From Derxia lacustris (lineage in GTDB: Bacteria > Pseudomonadota > Gammaproteobacteria > Burkholderiales > Burkholderiaceae_E): 42,380 bases of DNA. Location: NCBI RefSeq assembly GCF_002105195.1, contig NZ_MUHU01000053.1, forward strand, positions 1-42,380. Direction: 5' to 3'. Positions within the stretch are counted from its first letter, which is position 1. Every line of letters begins with the position of its first letter. Below, piece by piece: positions 7,692 through 14,987 of this stretch. The notes below the pieces were generated by a model, which was given only the letters and a program-made list of their open reading frames with translations, was not told where the DNA came from and made no database searches. A program made the translations under genes and the position numbers.

Positions 7692-8225
7692 ATGTCTCGT
7701 GTTGGTAAGGCACCGATCGAACTACCGAAGGGCGCCGAAGTTGCGCTCGATGAGCAGACGATCACCGTCAAAGGCCCGTTGGGCACGCTCAGCCAGGCTC
7801 GCCACCCGAAGGTTGGCGTCGAAATCGTGGATGGAAAGATTCAGTTTTCCGTCCTCGACGACAGCCGTGAAGCGAATGCCATGTCTGGCACGCTGCGCGC
7901 CATCGTCGCGAACCTCGTGACCGGCGTCACCAAGGGTTTCGAACGCAAGCTGACGCTGATCGGCGTTGGCTACAAGGCCCAAGTGCAAGGCGACAAGCTG
8001 AATCTGTCGCTCGGTTTCTCGCACCCGGTCGTCCACACGCTGCCTGCTGGCGTGAAGGCTGAAATGCCGACCCCGACGGAAATCGTCATCAAGGGCTCGG
8101 ACAAGCAGTCGGTTGGCCAGGTCGCGGCTGAGATTCGCGCCTATCGTCCGCCCGAGCCCTACAAGGGCAAGGGTGTTCGCTACTCGGATGAACGAGTGGT
8201 GATCAAGGAAACGAAGAAGAAGTAA
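7692..8225 (+). CDS. rplF: 50S ribosomal protein L6
   Basis: Protein of 177 residues with the two repeated L6 domains. The start MSRVGKAPIELPKG and the C-terminal signature RPPEPYKGKGVRYSDE are typical. L6 lies near the sarcin-ricin loop and supports factor binding. The upstream GGGAGGAA Shine-Dalgarno is strong. rplR starts 12 bases after the stop. Confidence 0.98.
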   Translation: MSRVGKAPIELPKGAEVALDEQTITVKGPLGTLSQARHPKVGVEIVDGKIQFSVLDDSREANAMSGTLRAIVANLVTGVTKGFERKLTLIGVGYKAQVQGDKLNLSLGFSHPVVHTLPAGVKAEMPTPTEIVIKGSDKQSVGQVAAEIRAYRPPEPYKGKGVRYSDERVVIKETKKK

Positions 8226-8237
8226 CGGAGCCAGGCT

Positions 8238-8603
8238 ATGAACAAGAAGGAATCTCGCCTGCGCCGCGCGACTCAGACGCGAGCCAAGATCGCCGAACTT
8301 CGCGTCGTGCGTCTGGCGGTGCATCGCACCAACACGCATATCTACGCGAACGTCATCGCGGCCGACGGCGGTACCGTCCTGGCCTCGGCTTCGACGGTCG
8401 AGAAGGAAGTGCGCGATCAGCTTGCCGGTCAGACGGGTCGTGGCGGCAACGTCGCCGCAGCTGCCCTGGTGGGTAAGCGCGTTGCCGAAAAGGCCAAGGC
8501 CGCGGGTATCGAGTCCGTCGCCTTCGACCGTTCCGGCTTCCGTTATCACGGCCGCATCAAGGCGCTCGCCGATGCTGCGCGTGAAGCCGGCTTGAAGTTC
8601 TGA
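8238..8603 (+). CDS. rplR: 50S ribosomal protein L18
   Basis: Protein of 121 residues. The basic N-terminus MNKKESRLRRATQTRAKI binds 5S rRNA, and the conserved ending FDRSGFRYHGRIKALADAAREAGLKF is present. L18 works with L5 and 5S rRNA to form the central protuberance. A CGGAG Shine-Dalgarno precedes the ATG and rpsE follows after 10 bases. Confidence 0.98.
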   Translation: MNKKESRLRRATQTRAKIAELRVVRLAVHRTNTHIYANVIAADGGTVLASASTVEKEVRDQLAGQTGRGGNVAAAALVGKRVAEKAKAAGIESVAFDRSGFRYHGRIKALADAAREAGLKF

Positions 8604-8613
8604 GGACACGACG

Positions 8614-9135
8614 ATGGCGAAAGTGCAAGCGAAGGTCGGTGGCGGCGAAGAACGCGACGACGGCCTCAAGGAAAAGATGATCGCGGTGAACCGCGTCACC
8701 AAGGTGGTGAAGGGCGGCCGGATTCTCGGTTTTGCCGCACTGACCGTGGTTGGCGATGGCGACGGCCGCGTGGGCATGGGCAAGGGCAAGGCGCGTGAAG
8801 TGCCGGTTGCCGTGCAGAAGGCCATGGACGAAGCCCGCCGCAAGATGTTCAAGGTGTCGCTCAAGGGCGGCACGCTGCAACACGCGGTGGTTGGCAAGCA
8901 TGGTGCGTCGACGGTGCTGATGTCGCCCGCCAAGGAAGGTACCGGCGTGATCGCCGGCGGCCCGATGCGCGCCATCTTCGATGTGCTCGGCGTGACCAAC
9001 GTCGTGGCGAAGAGCCTGGGGTCGACGAATCCGTACAACATGGTTCGCGCCACGTTGAACGGTCTTCAGACCATGAGCACGCCGGCCGAGATTGCTGCCA
9101 AGCGCGGCAAGTCGGTCGAAGAGATTCTGGGGTAA
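8614..9135 (+). CDS. rpsE: 30S ribosomal protein S5
   Basis: Protein of 173 residues. The double-stranded RNA-binding fold is seen in VNRVTKVVKGGRILGFAALTVVGDG, followed by GRVGMGKGKAREVP, and the C-terminal part holds SLGSTNPYNMVRATLNGL. S5 helps decoding fidelity and mRNA unwinding together with S3 and S4. GAGGACACG precedes the start. rpmD follows after 3 bases. Confidence 0.98.
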   Translation: MAKVQAKVGGGEERDDGLKEKMIAVNRVTKVVKGGRILGFAALTVVGDGDGRVGMGKGKAREVPVAVQKAMDEARRKMFKVSLKGGTLQHAVVGKHGASTVLMSPAKEGTGVIAGGPMRAIFDVLGVTNVVAKSLGSTNPYNMVRATLNGLQTMSTPAEIAAKRGKSVEEILG

Positions 9136-9138
9136 GCC

Positions 9139-9318
9139 ATGGCCGACAAGAAAATCAAGGTCACGCTGGTTCGCAGCGTCATCGGTACGCGCGAATCGCA
9201 TCGCGCCACCGTGCGCGGCCTGGGCCTCAAGCGTTTGAACAGCACCAGCGAACTGGTGGATACGCCCGCGGTTCGCGGGATGATCAATAAGGTGTCTTAC
9301 CTGCTCAAGGTCGAGTAA
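9139..9318 (+). CDS. rpmD: 50S ribosomal protein L30
   Basis: Small protein of 59 residues, reading MADKKIKVTLVRSVIG and then the L30 signature GLGLKRLNSTSELVDTPAVR. L30 is a peripheral 50S protein that is absent from some bacteria. The ATG at 9139 is three bases after the rpsE TAA, with GGGGTAAG as ribosome binding site overlapping that stop. The gene is short but position and sequence leave little doubt. Confidence 0.97.
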   Translation: MADKKIKVTLVRSVIGTRESHRATVRGLGLKRLNSTSELVDTPAVRGMINKVSYLLKVE

Positions 9319-9340
9319 GGCCCGGCAGGGGGTGATCAGC

Positions 9341-9778
9341 ATGAAACTGAATGACATCAAGCCCGCCGAGGGCGCCACGCACGCGAAGCGTCGTGTCGGT
9401 CGCGGCATCGGTTCTGGTTTGGGCAAGACGGCCGGTCGCGGCCACAAGGGTCAGAAGTCCCGCGCTGGCGGCTTCCACAAGGTCGGCTTCGAAGGCGGTC
9501 AAATGCCTTTGCAGCGGCGTCTGCCCAAGCGCGGCTTCAAGTCGCGGACCAAGGAATTCAACGCCGAAGTCCGTCTGTCGGATCTCGATGCGCTGGCTTC
9601 CGCAGAAGGTGTGATCGATCTGCTGACGCTGAAGGCGGCCGGTATCGTTCCGCATCTGACGCTGGTTGCGAAGGTTGTGCTTTCGGGTGCTGTGACCAAG
9701 AAGGTCACGTTGCGCGGCATCGGTGCGACGGCGGGTGCCAAGGCAGCCATCGAAGCCGCCGGCGGCTCGCTCGAATAA
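9341..9778 (+). CDS. rplO: 50S ribosomal protein L15
   Basis: Protein of 145 residues starting MKLNDIKPAEGATHAKRRVGRGIGSG at the ATG at 9341, preceded by AGGGGGTGAT. The in-frame ATG at 9332 overlaps that ribosome binding site and is less likely. L15 is a late-assembling 50S protein whose glycine-rich N-terminus penetrates the rRNA; KTAGRGHKGQKSRAG shows it. It sits just upstream of secY as in nearly all bacteria. Confidence 0.97.
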   Translation: MKLNDIKPAEGATHAKRRVGRGIGSGLGKTAGRGHKGQKSRAGGFHKVGFEGGQMPLQRRLPKRGFKSRTKEFNAEVRLSDLDALASAEGVIDLLTLKAAGIVPHLTLVAKVVLSGAVTKKVTLRGIGATAGAKAAIEAAGGSLE

Positions 9779-9797
9779 GACGGTCAGGAGAAGCGCG

Positions 9798-11111
9798 TTG
9801 GCGACAGCGACTGCTGCCCAGAAAGGGCGATTCGGTGATTTGAAGCGCCGTATCGTTTTCCTTCTGATGGCTTTGCTGGTTTATCGGATTGGTGCGCATA
9901 TTCCGGTTCCCGGAGTTGACCCGACCCAGATAGCCAAGCTCTTTGGCAAGGGCGGCATTCTGGACATGTTCAACATGTTCTCGGGCGGCGCGCTTTCTCG
10001 TTTCACCGTGTTTGCGCTCGGGATCACGCCGTATATCTCTGCGTCGATCATCATGCAGTTGCTGGGAATCGTTTCACCCCAGCTCGAAGCGCTGAAGAAA
10101 GAGGGAGAGGCTGGTCGCCGGAAAATGACGCAATACACGCGTTATGGCACGGTGTTTCTGGCGACTTTCCAGGCGTTTGGTATTGCTGTCGCGCTGGAAT
10201 CGCAAGCGGGGCTGGTGATTGAGCCCGGCGTGATTTTCAAGTTCACAGCTGTCGTTTCGCTCGTGACCGGGACGATGTTCCTGATGTGGCTGGGTGAACA
10301 GATCACGGAACGTGGTTTGGGCAACGGTATTTCGATCATCATTTTCGGCGGTATCGCAGCCGGGTTGCCGAATGCGCTGGTGAGTTCCTTCGATCTGGTA
10401 CGCAATGGCTCTGTCGGTCCTTTTGCGGCGATCGTGATTCTCGCTCTCGTGGTTCTGGTGACCATGTTTGTGGTGTTCGTGGAGCGGGGCCAGCGGAAGA
10501 TCGTGGTCAATTACGCGAAGCGTCAGGTTGGCAATCGGATTTACGGTGGGCAGAGCTCGCACTTGCCGCTGAAGTTGAACATGGCCGGGGTGATTCCGCC
10601 GATCTTTGCGTCGTCGATCATTCTGTTTCCGGCCACGTTGACCAACTGGTTCAGCAGCAGCGAGTCCATGCGGTGGCTGCGCGATATTTCCGCGACGCTT
10701 TCGCCGGGGCAGCCGCCCTACGTGATCCTGTATGCCGCTGCAATTGTTTTCTTCTGCTTTTTCTATACCGCGCTGGTTTTCAACAGCAAGGAAACGGCAG
10801 ACAACCTGAAGAAGAGTGGGGCGGTTGTCCCGGGTATCAGACCTGGTGAACAGACGGCCCGCTATATCGACAAGATTTTGATGCGACTGACCTTGGTCGG
10901 CGCGATTTACATCACCCTGGTGTGCCTGCTGCCGGAGTTTCTGATTCTCTGGAAGAACGTTCCTTTCTACTTTGGCGGAACGTCGCTGCTGATCATCGTG
11001 GTGGTGACCATGGATTTCATGGCGCAGGTTCAGGCCTACGTCATGTCGCACCAATACGAGAATCTGCTCAAGAAGGCCAACTTCAAGGGAGCCGGTTCGC
11101 CTTCGCGTTGA
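9798..11111 (+). CDS. secY: Preprotein translocase subunit SecY, TTG start
   Basis: Protein of 437 residues forming the protein-conducting channel of the inner membrane with SecE and SecG. Ten transmembrane segments are seen, from RIVFLLMALLVYRIG to LLIIVVVTMDFMAQVQA. Family motifs include GITPYISASIIMQLL and GQQ-like loop residues in ERGQRKIVVNYAKRQ, as well as PLKLNMAGVIPPIFASSII. The start is TTG at 9798, 7 bases after AGGAG (9786-9790). The next in-frame ATG falls inside the first membrane segment, and an in-frame ATG at 9723 lies deep in rplO. Codon use is visibly more T-rich than in the flanking ribosomal genes, which suggests lower expression. Confidence 0.97.
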   Translation: MATATAAQKGRFGDLKRRIVFLLMALLVYRIGAHIPVPGVDPTQIAKLFGKGGILDMFNMFSGGALSRFTVFALGITPYISASIIMQLLGIVSPQLEALKKEGEAGRRKMTQYTRYGTVFLATFQAFGIAVALESQAGLVIEPGVIFKFTAVVSLVTGTMFLMWLGEQITERGLGNGISIIIFGGIAAGLPNALVSSFDLVRNGSVGPFAAIVILALVVLVTMFVVFVERGQRKIVVNYAKRQVGNRIYGGQSSHLPLKLNMAGVIPPIFASSIILFPATLTNWFSSSESMRWLRDISATLSPGQPPYVILYAAAIVFFCFFYTALVFNSKETADNLKKSGAVVPGIRPGEQTARYIDKILMRLTLVGAIYITLVCLLPEFLILWKNVPFYFGGTSLLIIVVVTMDFMAQVQAYVMSHQYENLLKKANFKGAGSPSR

Positions 11112-11136
11112 TGCGAAGGCAACCTCCAGGACGGGT

Positions 11137-11355
11137 ATGGCGAAAGACGATGTAATCCAGATGCAGGGCGAGGTGGTCGAGAACCTCCCGAACGCCACGT
11201 TCCGCGTCAAGCTCGAAAACGGTCATGTCGTGCTCGGGCATATCTCGGGAAAGATGCGGATGAATTACATCCGTATCCTCCCGGGAGACAAAGTCACGGT
11301 GGAATTGACGCCGTATGACCTGAGCCGGGCACGGATTGTTTTCCGTGCCAAGTAG
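11137..11355 (+). CDS. infA: Translation initiation factor IF-1
   Basis: Protein of 72 residues, an S1-like OB fold (GEVVENLPNATFRVKLENGHVVLGHISGKMRMNYIRI). IF-1 blocks the A site of the 30S subunit during initiation and aids IF-2 and IF-3. Between secY and rpmJ is its usual betaproteobacterial location. The ATG at 11137 has CCAGGACGGGT upstream. The length is that of the short canonical InfA; some betaproteobacteria also carry a longer second copy, not seen here. Confidence 0.98.
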   Translation: MAKDDVIQMQGEVVENLPNATFRVKLENGHVVLGHISGKMRMNYIRILPGDKVTVELTPYDLSRARIVFRAK

Positions 11356-11382
11356 TCAAGAACAGAGTTTTGGGAGTCCGAG

Positions 11383-11496
11383 ATGAAGGTAAACGCTTCG
11401 GTAAAACGGATCTGCAGGAACTGCAAGATCATCAAGCGCAACGGCGTGGTGCGTGTCATCTGCACGGATCCGCGTCACAAGCAACGCCAGGGCTGA
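11383..11496 (+). CDS. rpmJ: 50S ribosomal protein L36 (zinc-ribbon form)
   Basis: Very small protein of 37 residues starting MKVNASVKRICRNC. The zinc ligands C11, C14, C27 and H32 are all present, so this is the zinc-binding form, unlike the zinc-free paralogue induced by zinc starvation in many bacteria. L36 binds 23S rRNA near the L16 region. TGGGAG precedes the ATG at 11383, and the stop is TGA at 11494-11496. Confidence 0.97.
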   Translation: MKVNASVKRICRNCKIIKRNGVVRVICTDPRHKQRQG

Positions 11497-11525
11497 GTGC
11501 CGGCGAGTAACGAAGGAAACTTGAA

Positions 11526-11891
11526 ATGGCACGTATTGCTGGCGTCAACATTCCGAATCATCAGCACACTGAGATCGGTCTGACCGCGATTTACGGTATT
11601 GGCCGTTCGACCGCACGCAAGATTTGCGACGCTGCCGGCGTGCCGATGAACAAGAAGGTCAAGGATCTGTCCGACGGCGACCTCGAGAAGCTGCGCGACG
11701 AGATCGGCAAGCTGACGGTGGAAGGCGATCTGCGTCGTGAAGTCACGATGTCGATCAAGCGCCTGATGGACCTCGGCTGCTATCGCGGCCTGCGTCACCG
11801 CAAGGGCCTGCCCTGCCGCGGTCAACGCACCCGCACGAACGCCCGCACCCGCAAGGGCCCGCGCAAGGCGCCGCAATCGCTGAAGAAGTGA
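11526..11891 (+). CDS. rpsM: 30S ribosomal protein S13
   Basis: Protein of 121 residues starting MARIAGVNIPNHQHTEIGLTAIYGIG, with the helix-hairpin-helix GIGRSTARKICDAAG and the C-terminal RHRKGLPCRGQRTRTNARTRKGP tail that contacts tRNA. S13 sits at the top of the 30S head and forms bridges to L5. AAGGAAAC precedes the ATG. It opens the alpha block; rpsK follows after a 50-base gap that holds a hairpin. Confidence 0.98.
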   Translation: MARIAGVNIPNHQHTEIGLTAIYGIGRSTARKICDAAGVPMNKKVKDLSDGDLEKLRDEIGKLTVEGDLRREVTMSIKRLMDLGCYRGLRHRKGLPCRGQRTRTNARTRKGPRKAPQSLKK

Positions 11892-11910
11892 TCGGCCGTC
11901 CGGCCTGATC
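11890..11910 (+). other. Hairpin in the rpsM-rpsK gap
   Basis: GATC-GGCC at 11890-11897 pairs with GGCC and GATC at 11902-11905 and 11907-11910, with a bulged T and a GTCC loop. It starts within the rpsM stop codon. There is no T-tract, so it is more likely an mRNA structure than a terminator. Confidence 0.4.
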
Positions 11911-11941
11911 AGCTCGCACAGCATCTCGAAGGAAACTCGCA

Positions 11942-12346
11942 ATGGCGAAAGCATCCAACGCAGCGTCGTCGCAGCGCGCTCGCAAGAAGATCCGCAAGAA
12001 CGTCGCGGAAGGCATCGCGCACGTTCACGCATCGTTCAACAACACGATCATCACGATCACCGACCGTCAGGGCAATGCCCTGTCGTGGGCAACTTCGGGT
12101 GGCCAGGGCTTCAAGGGTTCGCGCAAGTCGACGCCCTTCGCTGCTCAGGTTGCTGCCGAATCGGCTGGTCGTGTCGCACTCGAATGCGGCATCAAGAACC
12201 TCGAAGTTCGCATCAAGGGCCCGGGCCCGGGTCGCGAATCCGCGGTTCGTGCGCTGAATTCGCTTGGCATCAAGATCACCCAGATCGCCGATGTCACGCC
12301 GATTCCGCACAACGGCTGCCGTCCGCCGAAGCGTCGTCGCATCTGA
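11942..12346 (+). CDS. rpsK: 30S ribosomal protein S11
   Basis: Protein of 134 residues. The S11 core reads GIAHVHASFNNTIITITDRQGN, then SRKSTPFAAQVAAE, and the signature GPGPGRESAVRAL and the basic ending GCRPPKRRRI are intact. S11 lies on the platform of the 30S subunit beside the mRNA exit. AAGGAAAC precedes the ATG. The 119-base gap before rpsD is wider than usual for this operon. Confidence 0.98.
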   Translation: MAKASNAASSQRARKKIRKNVAEGIAHVHASFNNTIITITDRQGNALSWATSGGQGFKGSRKSTPFAAQVAAESAGRVALECGIKNLEVRIKGPGPGRESAVRALNSLGIKITQIADVTPIPHNGCRPPKRRRI

Positions 12347-12395
12347 TTCACCGCGCTCGGGCTGGCATTGCGCCGGCTCGTCGCACAAGCCCATT

Positions 12396-12416
12396 GCCCG
12401 CGCATCTGGCGCGGGC
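12396..12416 (+). other. 8-bp GC hairpin between rpsK and rpsD
   Basis: GCCCGCGC at 12396-12403 and GCGCGGGC at 12409-12416 pair perfectly around the loop ATCTG. The hairpin ends about 50 bases before the rpsD ATG. S4 autoregulates its operon in other bacteria through mRNA structure, so a regulatory role is possible but is inference. No T-tract follows. Confidence 0.45.
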
Positions 12417-12465
12417 TGACGCGGGGGCAAGGCCCTGCCGCGAAGACAACACCCAAGGATAGAAG

Positions 12466-13089
12466 ATGGCTCGTTATATCGGCCCCAAGGCCAAGCTCTC
12501 CCGCCGCGAAGGCACTGACCTGTTTTTGAAGTCGGCGCGTCGCTCGCTGGACTCGAAGTGCAAGCTTGACAGCAAGCCCGGCCAGCACGGCCGCACCTCG
12601 GGTTCGCGCACGTCCGACTTCGGCAACCAGCTGCGTGAAAAGCAGAAGGTCAAGCGCATGTACGGCGTGCTGGAACGTCAGTTCCGCCGTTATTTCGCTG
12701 AAGCCGATCGTCGCAAGGGCAACACCGGTGAAAACCTGATCGCCCTGCTCGAATCGCGTCTCGACAACGTCGTGTACCGCATCGGTTTTGGCTCGACCCG
12801 CGCCGAAGCGCGTCAGCTGGTCAGCCACAAGGCGCTGACGCTGAACGGCACTGTCGTCAATGTGGCGTCGATTCAAGTGAAGCCGGGCGACGTGATCGCC
12901 GTGCGCGACAAGGCCAAGAAGCAGGCCCGTATCGCCGAATCGATCCAGCTGTCGGAAACCGTTGGCGTGCCGGGCTGGGTTGCGGTCGACAAGACCAAGC
13001 TCGAAGCCACGTTCAAGAACGTGCCGGACCGCTCGGAAGTGGCCCAGGACGTGAACGAATCGCTGATCGTCGAACTGTATTCGCGCTGA
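12466..13089 (+). CDS. rpsD: 30S ribosomal protein S4
   Basis: Protein of 207 residues starting MARYIGPKAKLSRREG, with the S4 RNA-binding domain in SRLDNVVYRIGFGSTRAEARQLVSHKALTLNG. The N-terminal C-x-C zinc set of some S4 proteins is not present. S4 starts 30S assembly and, as a known repressor of the alpha operon in enterobacteria, may regulate this cluster. The Shine-Dalgarno is AAGGA, 8 bases before the ATG. Downstream lies a long structured gap before rpoA. Confidence 0.98.
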   Translation: MARYIGPKAKLSRREGTDLFLKSARRSLDSKCKLDSKPGQHGRTSGSRTSDFGNQLREKQKVKRMYGVLERQFRRYFAEADRRKGNTGENLIALLESRLDNVVYRIGFGSTRAEARQLVSHKALTLNGTVVNVASIQVKPGDVIAVRDKAKKQARIAESIQLSETVGVPGWVAVDKTKLEATFKNVPDRSEVAQDVNESLIVELYSR

Positions 13090-13098
13090 TCTGCGCGG

Positions 13099-13127
13099 AA
13101 CGCCCGCCGCGTGCCGGCAGGCGTTTT
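13099..13127 (+). terminator. Terminator-like hairpin after rpsD
   Basis: AACGCC-C-GCC at 13099-13108 pairs with GGC-A-GGCGTT at 13116-13125, with one C/A mismatch and a 7-base loop, and TTTT at 13124-13127. A weaker stem (13135-13139 with 13155-13159) follows, then T6 tracts at 13170-13175 and 13183-13188. Readthrough into rpoA must be substantial, or rpoA has its own promoter. Confidence 0.55.
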
Positions 13128-13213
13128 CAAGAGTCGAGGACCGCGCCTGCGCGACCTCGGCTTTCTGTCTTTTTTGGCCCGGTTTTTTGCCGACGCCTTC
13201 GGTTGTGCGACTC

Positions 13214-13248
13214 GCGGCCCGTCGCCCAGCCCTGATTCTGCGGGCCGC
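13214..13248 (+). other. 8-bp hairpin in the rpoA leader
   Basis: GCGGCCCG at 13214-13221 and CGGGCCGC at 13241-13248 pair perfectly around a 19-base loop. With the elements at 13099-13188 it makes the 212-base rpsD-rpoA gap highly structured. No strong -10 box is visible between the T-tracts and the rpoA start. Confidence 0.45.
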
Positions 13249-13301
13249 CCTTCAGCCTTATCGGCGTAACGAGCCGAGGGTATTGGACAGGAAAGACCTC
13301 A

Positions 13302-14276
13302 ATGCAAAGCATTCTCAAGCCCCGCGCGATCGACGTCGAAACCATTGCGCCCAATGTGGCCCGCGTGACGATGGAACCGTTCGAGCGCGGCTATGGCCAC
13401 ACGCTGGGCAACGCGCTGCGTCGCGTGCTGCTGTCGTCGATGGTGGGTTTCGCGCCGACCGAAGTCTCGATCGCGGGTGTGGTGCATGAGTACTCGACGA
13501 TCGACGGCATGCAGGAAGACGTGGTCGACTTGCTGCTCAACCTGAAGGGCGTGACCTTCAAGCTGCACAACCGCGACGAAGCGATCGTGACGCTGAAGAA
13601 GGACGCGCCGGGCGTGGTGACGGCGGGCGACATCGATGTCTCGCATGACGTCGAGATCATCAATCCCGATCACGTCATCGCCCACCTGACCGCCGGCGGC
13701 AAGCTCGACATGCAGATCAAGGTCGAGCGCGGCCGTGGCTATGTGCCGGGCACCATGCGCAACCTGGGCGAGGAATACAAGCAGATCGGCCGCATCGTGC
13801 TCGACGCGTCGTTCTCGCCGGTGCGCAAGGTCAGCTACTCGGTCGAAGCGGCCCGCGTTGAACAGCGCACCGACCTCGACAAGCTGGTGATGCACATCGA
13901 CACCAACGGCGTCATCACGCCGGAAGAAGCGATCCGCCAGTCGGCCCGCATCCTGGTCGACCAACTGTCGGTGTTTGCCGCGCTCGAAGGCATGGCCGAC
14001 ACCACGGTGCGCGCCGAAGCCGGTCGCCCGACGGTCGATCCGATCCTGCTGCGCCCGGTCGACGATCTGGAACTGACGGTGCGTTCGGCCAACTGCCTGA
14101 AGGCCGAGAACATCTTCTACATCGGCGACCTGATCCAGCGCACCGAGAACGAGCTGCTCAAGACGCCGAATCTGGGTCGCAAGTCGCTCAACGAAATCAA
14201 GGAAGTGCTCGCCTCGCGCGGCCTGTCGCTCGGCATGAAGATCGACAACTGGCCGCCGGTCGGCATCGACAAGTAA
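13302..14276 (+). CDS. rpoA: RNA polymerase subunit alpha
   Basis: Protein of 324 residues. The N-terminal domain (to about residue 230) dimerises and nucleates assembly, with PFERGYGHTLGNALRRVLLSS typical. A linker and the C-terminal domain follow, where LRSANCLKAENIFYIGDL-type residues read VRSANCLKAENIFYIGDL and NLGRKSLNEIKEVL; these bind UP elements and activators. The ATG at 13302 is preceded by GGACAGGAAAG. The gene lies between rpsD and rplQ but with wide flanking gaps of 212 and 193 bases, each with terminator-like structures. Confidence 0.98.
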   Translation: MQSILKPRAIDVETIAPNVARVTMEPFERGYGHTLGNALRRVLLSSMVGFAPTEVSIAGVVHEYSTIDGMQEDVVDLLLNLKGVTFKLHNRDEAIVTLKKDAPGVVTAGDIDVSHDVEIINPDHVIAHLTAGGKLDMQIKVERGRGYVPGTMRNLGEEYKQIGRIVLDASFSPVRKVSYSVEAARVEQRTDLDKLVMHIDTNGVITPEEAIRQSARILVDQLSVFAALEGMADTTVRAEAGRPTVDPILLRPVDDLELTVRSANCLKAENIFYIGDLIQRTENELLKTPNLGRKSLNEIKEVLASRGLSLGMKIDNWPPVGIDK

Positions 14277-14303
14277 TTGCACTGCGGCCTGCTGGCCGTG
14301 GCA

Positions 14304-14345
14304 GCGGCGACCGCCGGAGCGATTCCGCCGGTCGCCGCGGATTTT
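14304..14345 (+). terminator. Terminator-like hairpin between rpoA and rplQ
   Basis: The arms GCGGCGACCG (14304-14313) and CGGTCGCCGC (14329-14338) pair over 10 bp, then, after a C/C mismatch, CGGA pairs with TCCG around the loop GCGAT. TTTT follows at 14342-14345. It looks like a working or partial terminator inside the operon. Confidence 0.6.
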
Positions 14346-14386
14346 CCGGGTTCGCGTTTCGGCTAGACTCGCGGGCCCTCAACCGA

Positions 14387-14428
14387 GGCGGGTGAACTGC
14401 TAGGTCGCACGGCGACCCGGTGCCCGCC
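14387..14428 (+). promoter_or_regulatory. Nested stem-loop in the rplQ leader
   Basis: GGCGGG (14387-14392) pairs with CCCGCC (14423-14428), enclosing GGTCGC (14403-14408) with GCGACC (14412-14417) around the loop ACG. The element lies about 40 bases before the rplQ ATG and could control L17 translation. A weak -10 like TAGACT at 14364-14369 precedes it, without a clear -35. Confidence 0.4.
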
Positions 14429-14469
14429 GACAAACGTGCCCGATTCAGGGACAACAGAAAGGAAAAGTC

Positions 14470-14874
14470 ATGCGTCACCGCAATGGCCTGCGCAAGTTCA
14501 ACCGGACTTCCGCCCACCGCCAAGCCATGTTCCGCAACATGGCCAACTCGCTGATCCTGCACGAAGCCATCAAGACCACGCTGCCCAAGGCCAAGGATCT
14601 GCGCAAGTTCGTCGAGCCGCTGATCAACCTGGGCAAGACGCCGTCGCTGGCCAATCGCCGCCTGGCCTTCGACCGCCTGCGCGACCGCGACTCCGTCGTG
14701 AAGATCTTCAACGTGCTCGGCCCGCGCTACGCCACCCGTCCGGGCGGCTATCTGCGCGTGCTGAAGTTCGGCTTCCGCGTTGGCGACAATGCGCCGATGG
14801 CCTTCGTCGAACTGGTTGACCGTCCGGACGTCGAAGAGACCGCCGGCGTCGAGGAAGAAAGCGCCGAAGCGTAA
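14470..14874 (+). CDS. rplQ: 50S ribosomal protein L17
   Basis: Protein of 134 residues starting MRHRNGLRKFNRTSAHRQAMFRNM, followed by TLPKAKDLRKFVEPLI and YLRVLKFGFRVGDNAPMAFVELVD. L17 lies near the tunnel exit. The C-terminal acidic tail (about 15 residues rich in Glu, reading DVEETAGVEEESAEA) is a common addition in this class. GAAAGGAAAAG precedes the ATG. It ends the ribosomal cluster and is followed by a clear terminator. Confidence 0.98.
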   Translation: MRHRNGLRKFNRTSAHRQAMFRNMANSLILHEAIKTTLPKAKDLRKFVEPLINLGKTPSLANRRLAFDRLRDRDSVVKIFNVLGPRYATRPGGYLRVLKFGFRVGDNAPMAFVELVDRPDVEETAGVEEESAEA

Positions 14875-14902
14875 GCTTTCGGGCTTCACGCCGACCAAGA
14901 AG

Positions 14903-14926
14903 AAGCCGGGCTTGCCCGGCTTTTTT
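14903..14926 (+). terminator. Intrinsic terminator after rplQ
   Basis: AAGCCGGG (14903-14910) and CCCGGCTT (14915-14922) pair around CTTG, followed by six T (14921-14926). This is a textbook rho-independent terminator closing the ribosomal cluster. Confidence 0.9.
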
Positions 14927-14987
14927 CTTGCCCGTCGCAAGCCGCTCAAGGCCGGTTGACGGTGTGAAATCTTTTTGGGCAGCAGTT

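Noticed and set aside
12396..12416. Hairpin before rpsD considered as an S4 binding pseudoknot
   Set aside because: Only a simple stem is visible. The known enterobacterial S4 target is a pseudoknot before rpsM, and nothing here matches it closely enough to claim this function.
14364..14369. TAGACT as a strong rplQ promoter
   Set aside because: No -35 box lies at a suitable distance, so it is kept only as a weak possibility in the leader description.
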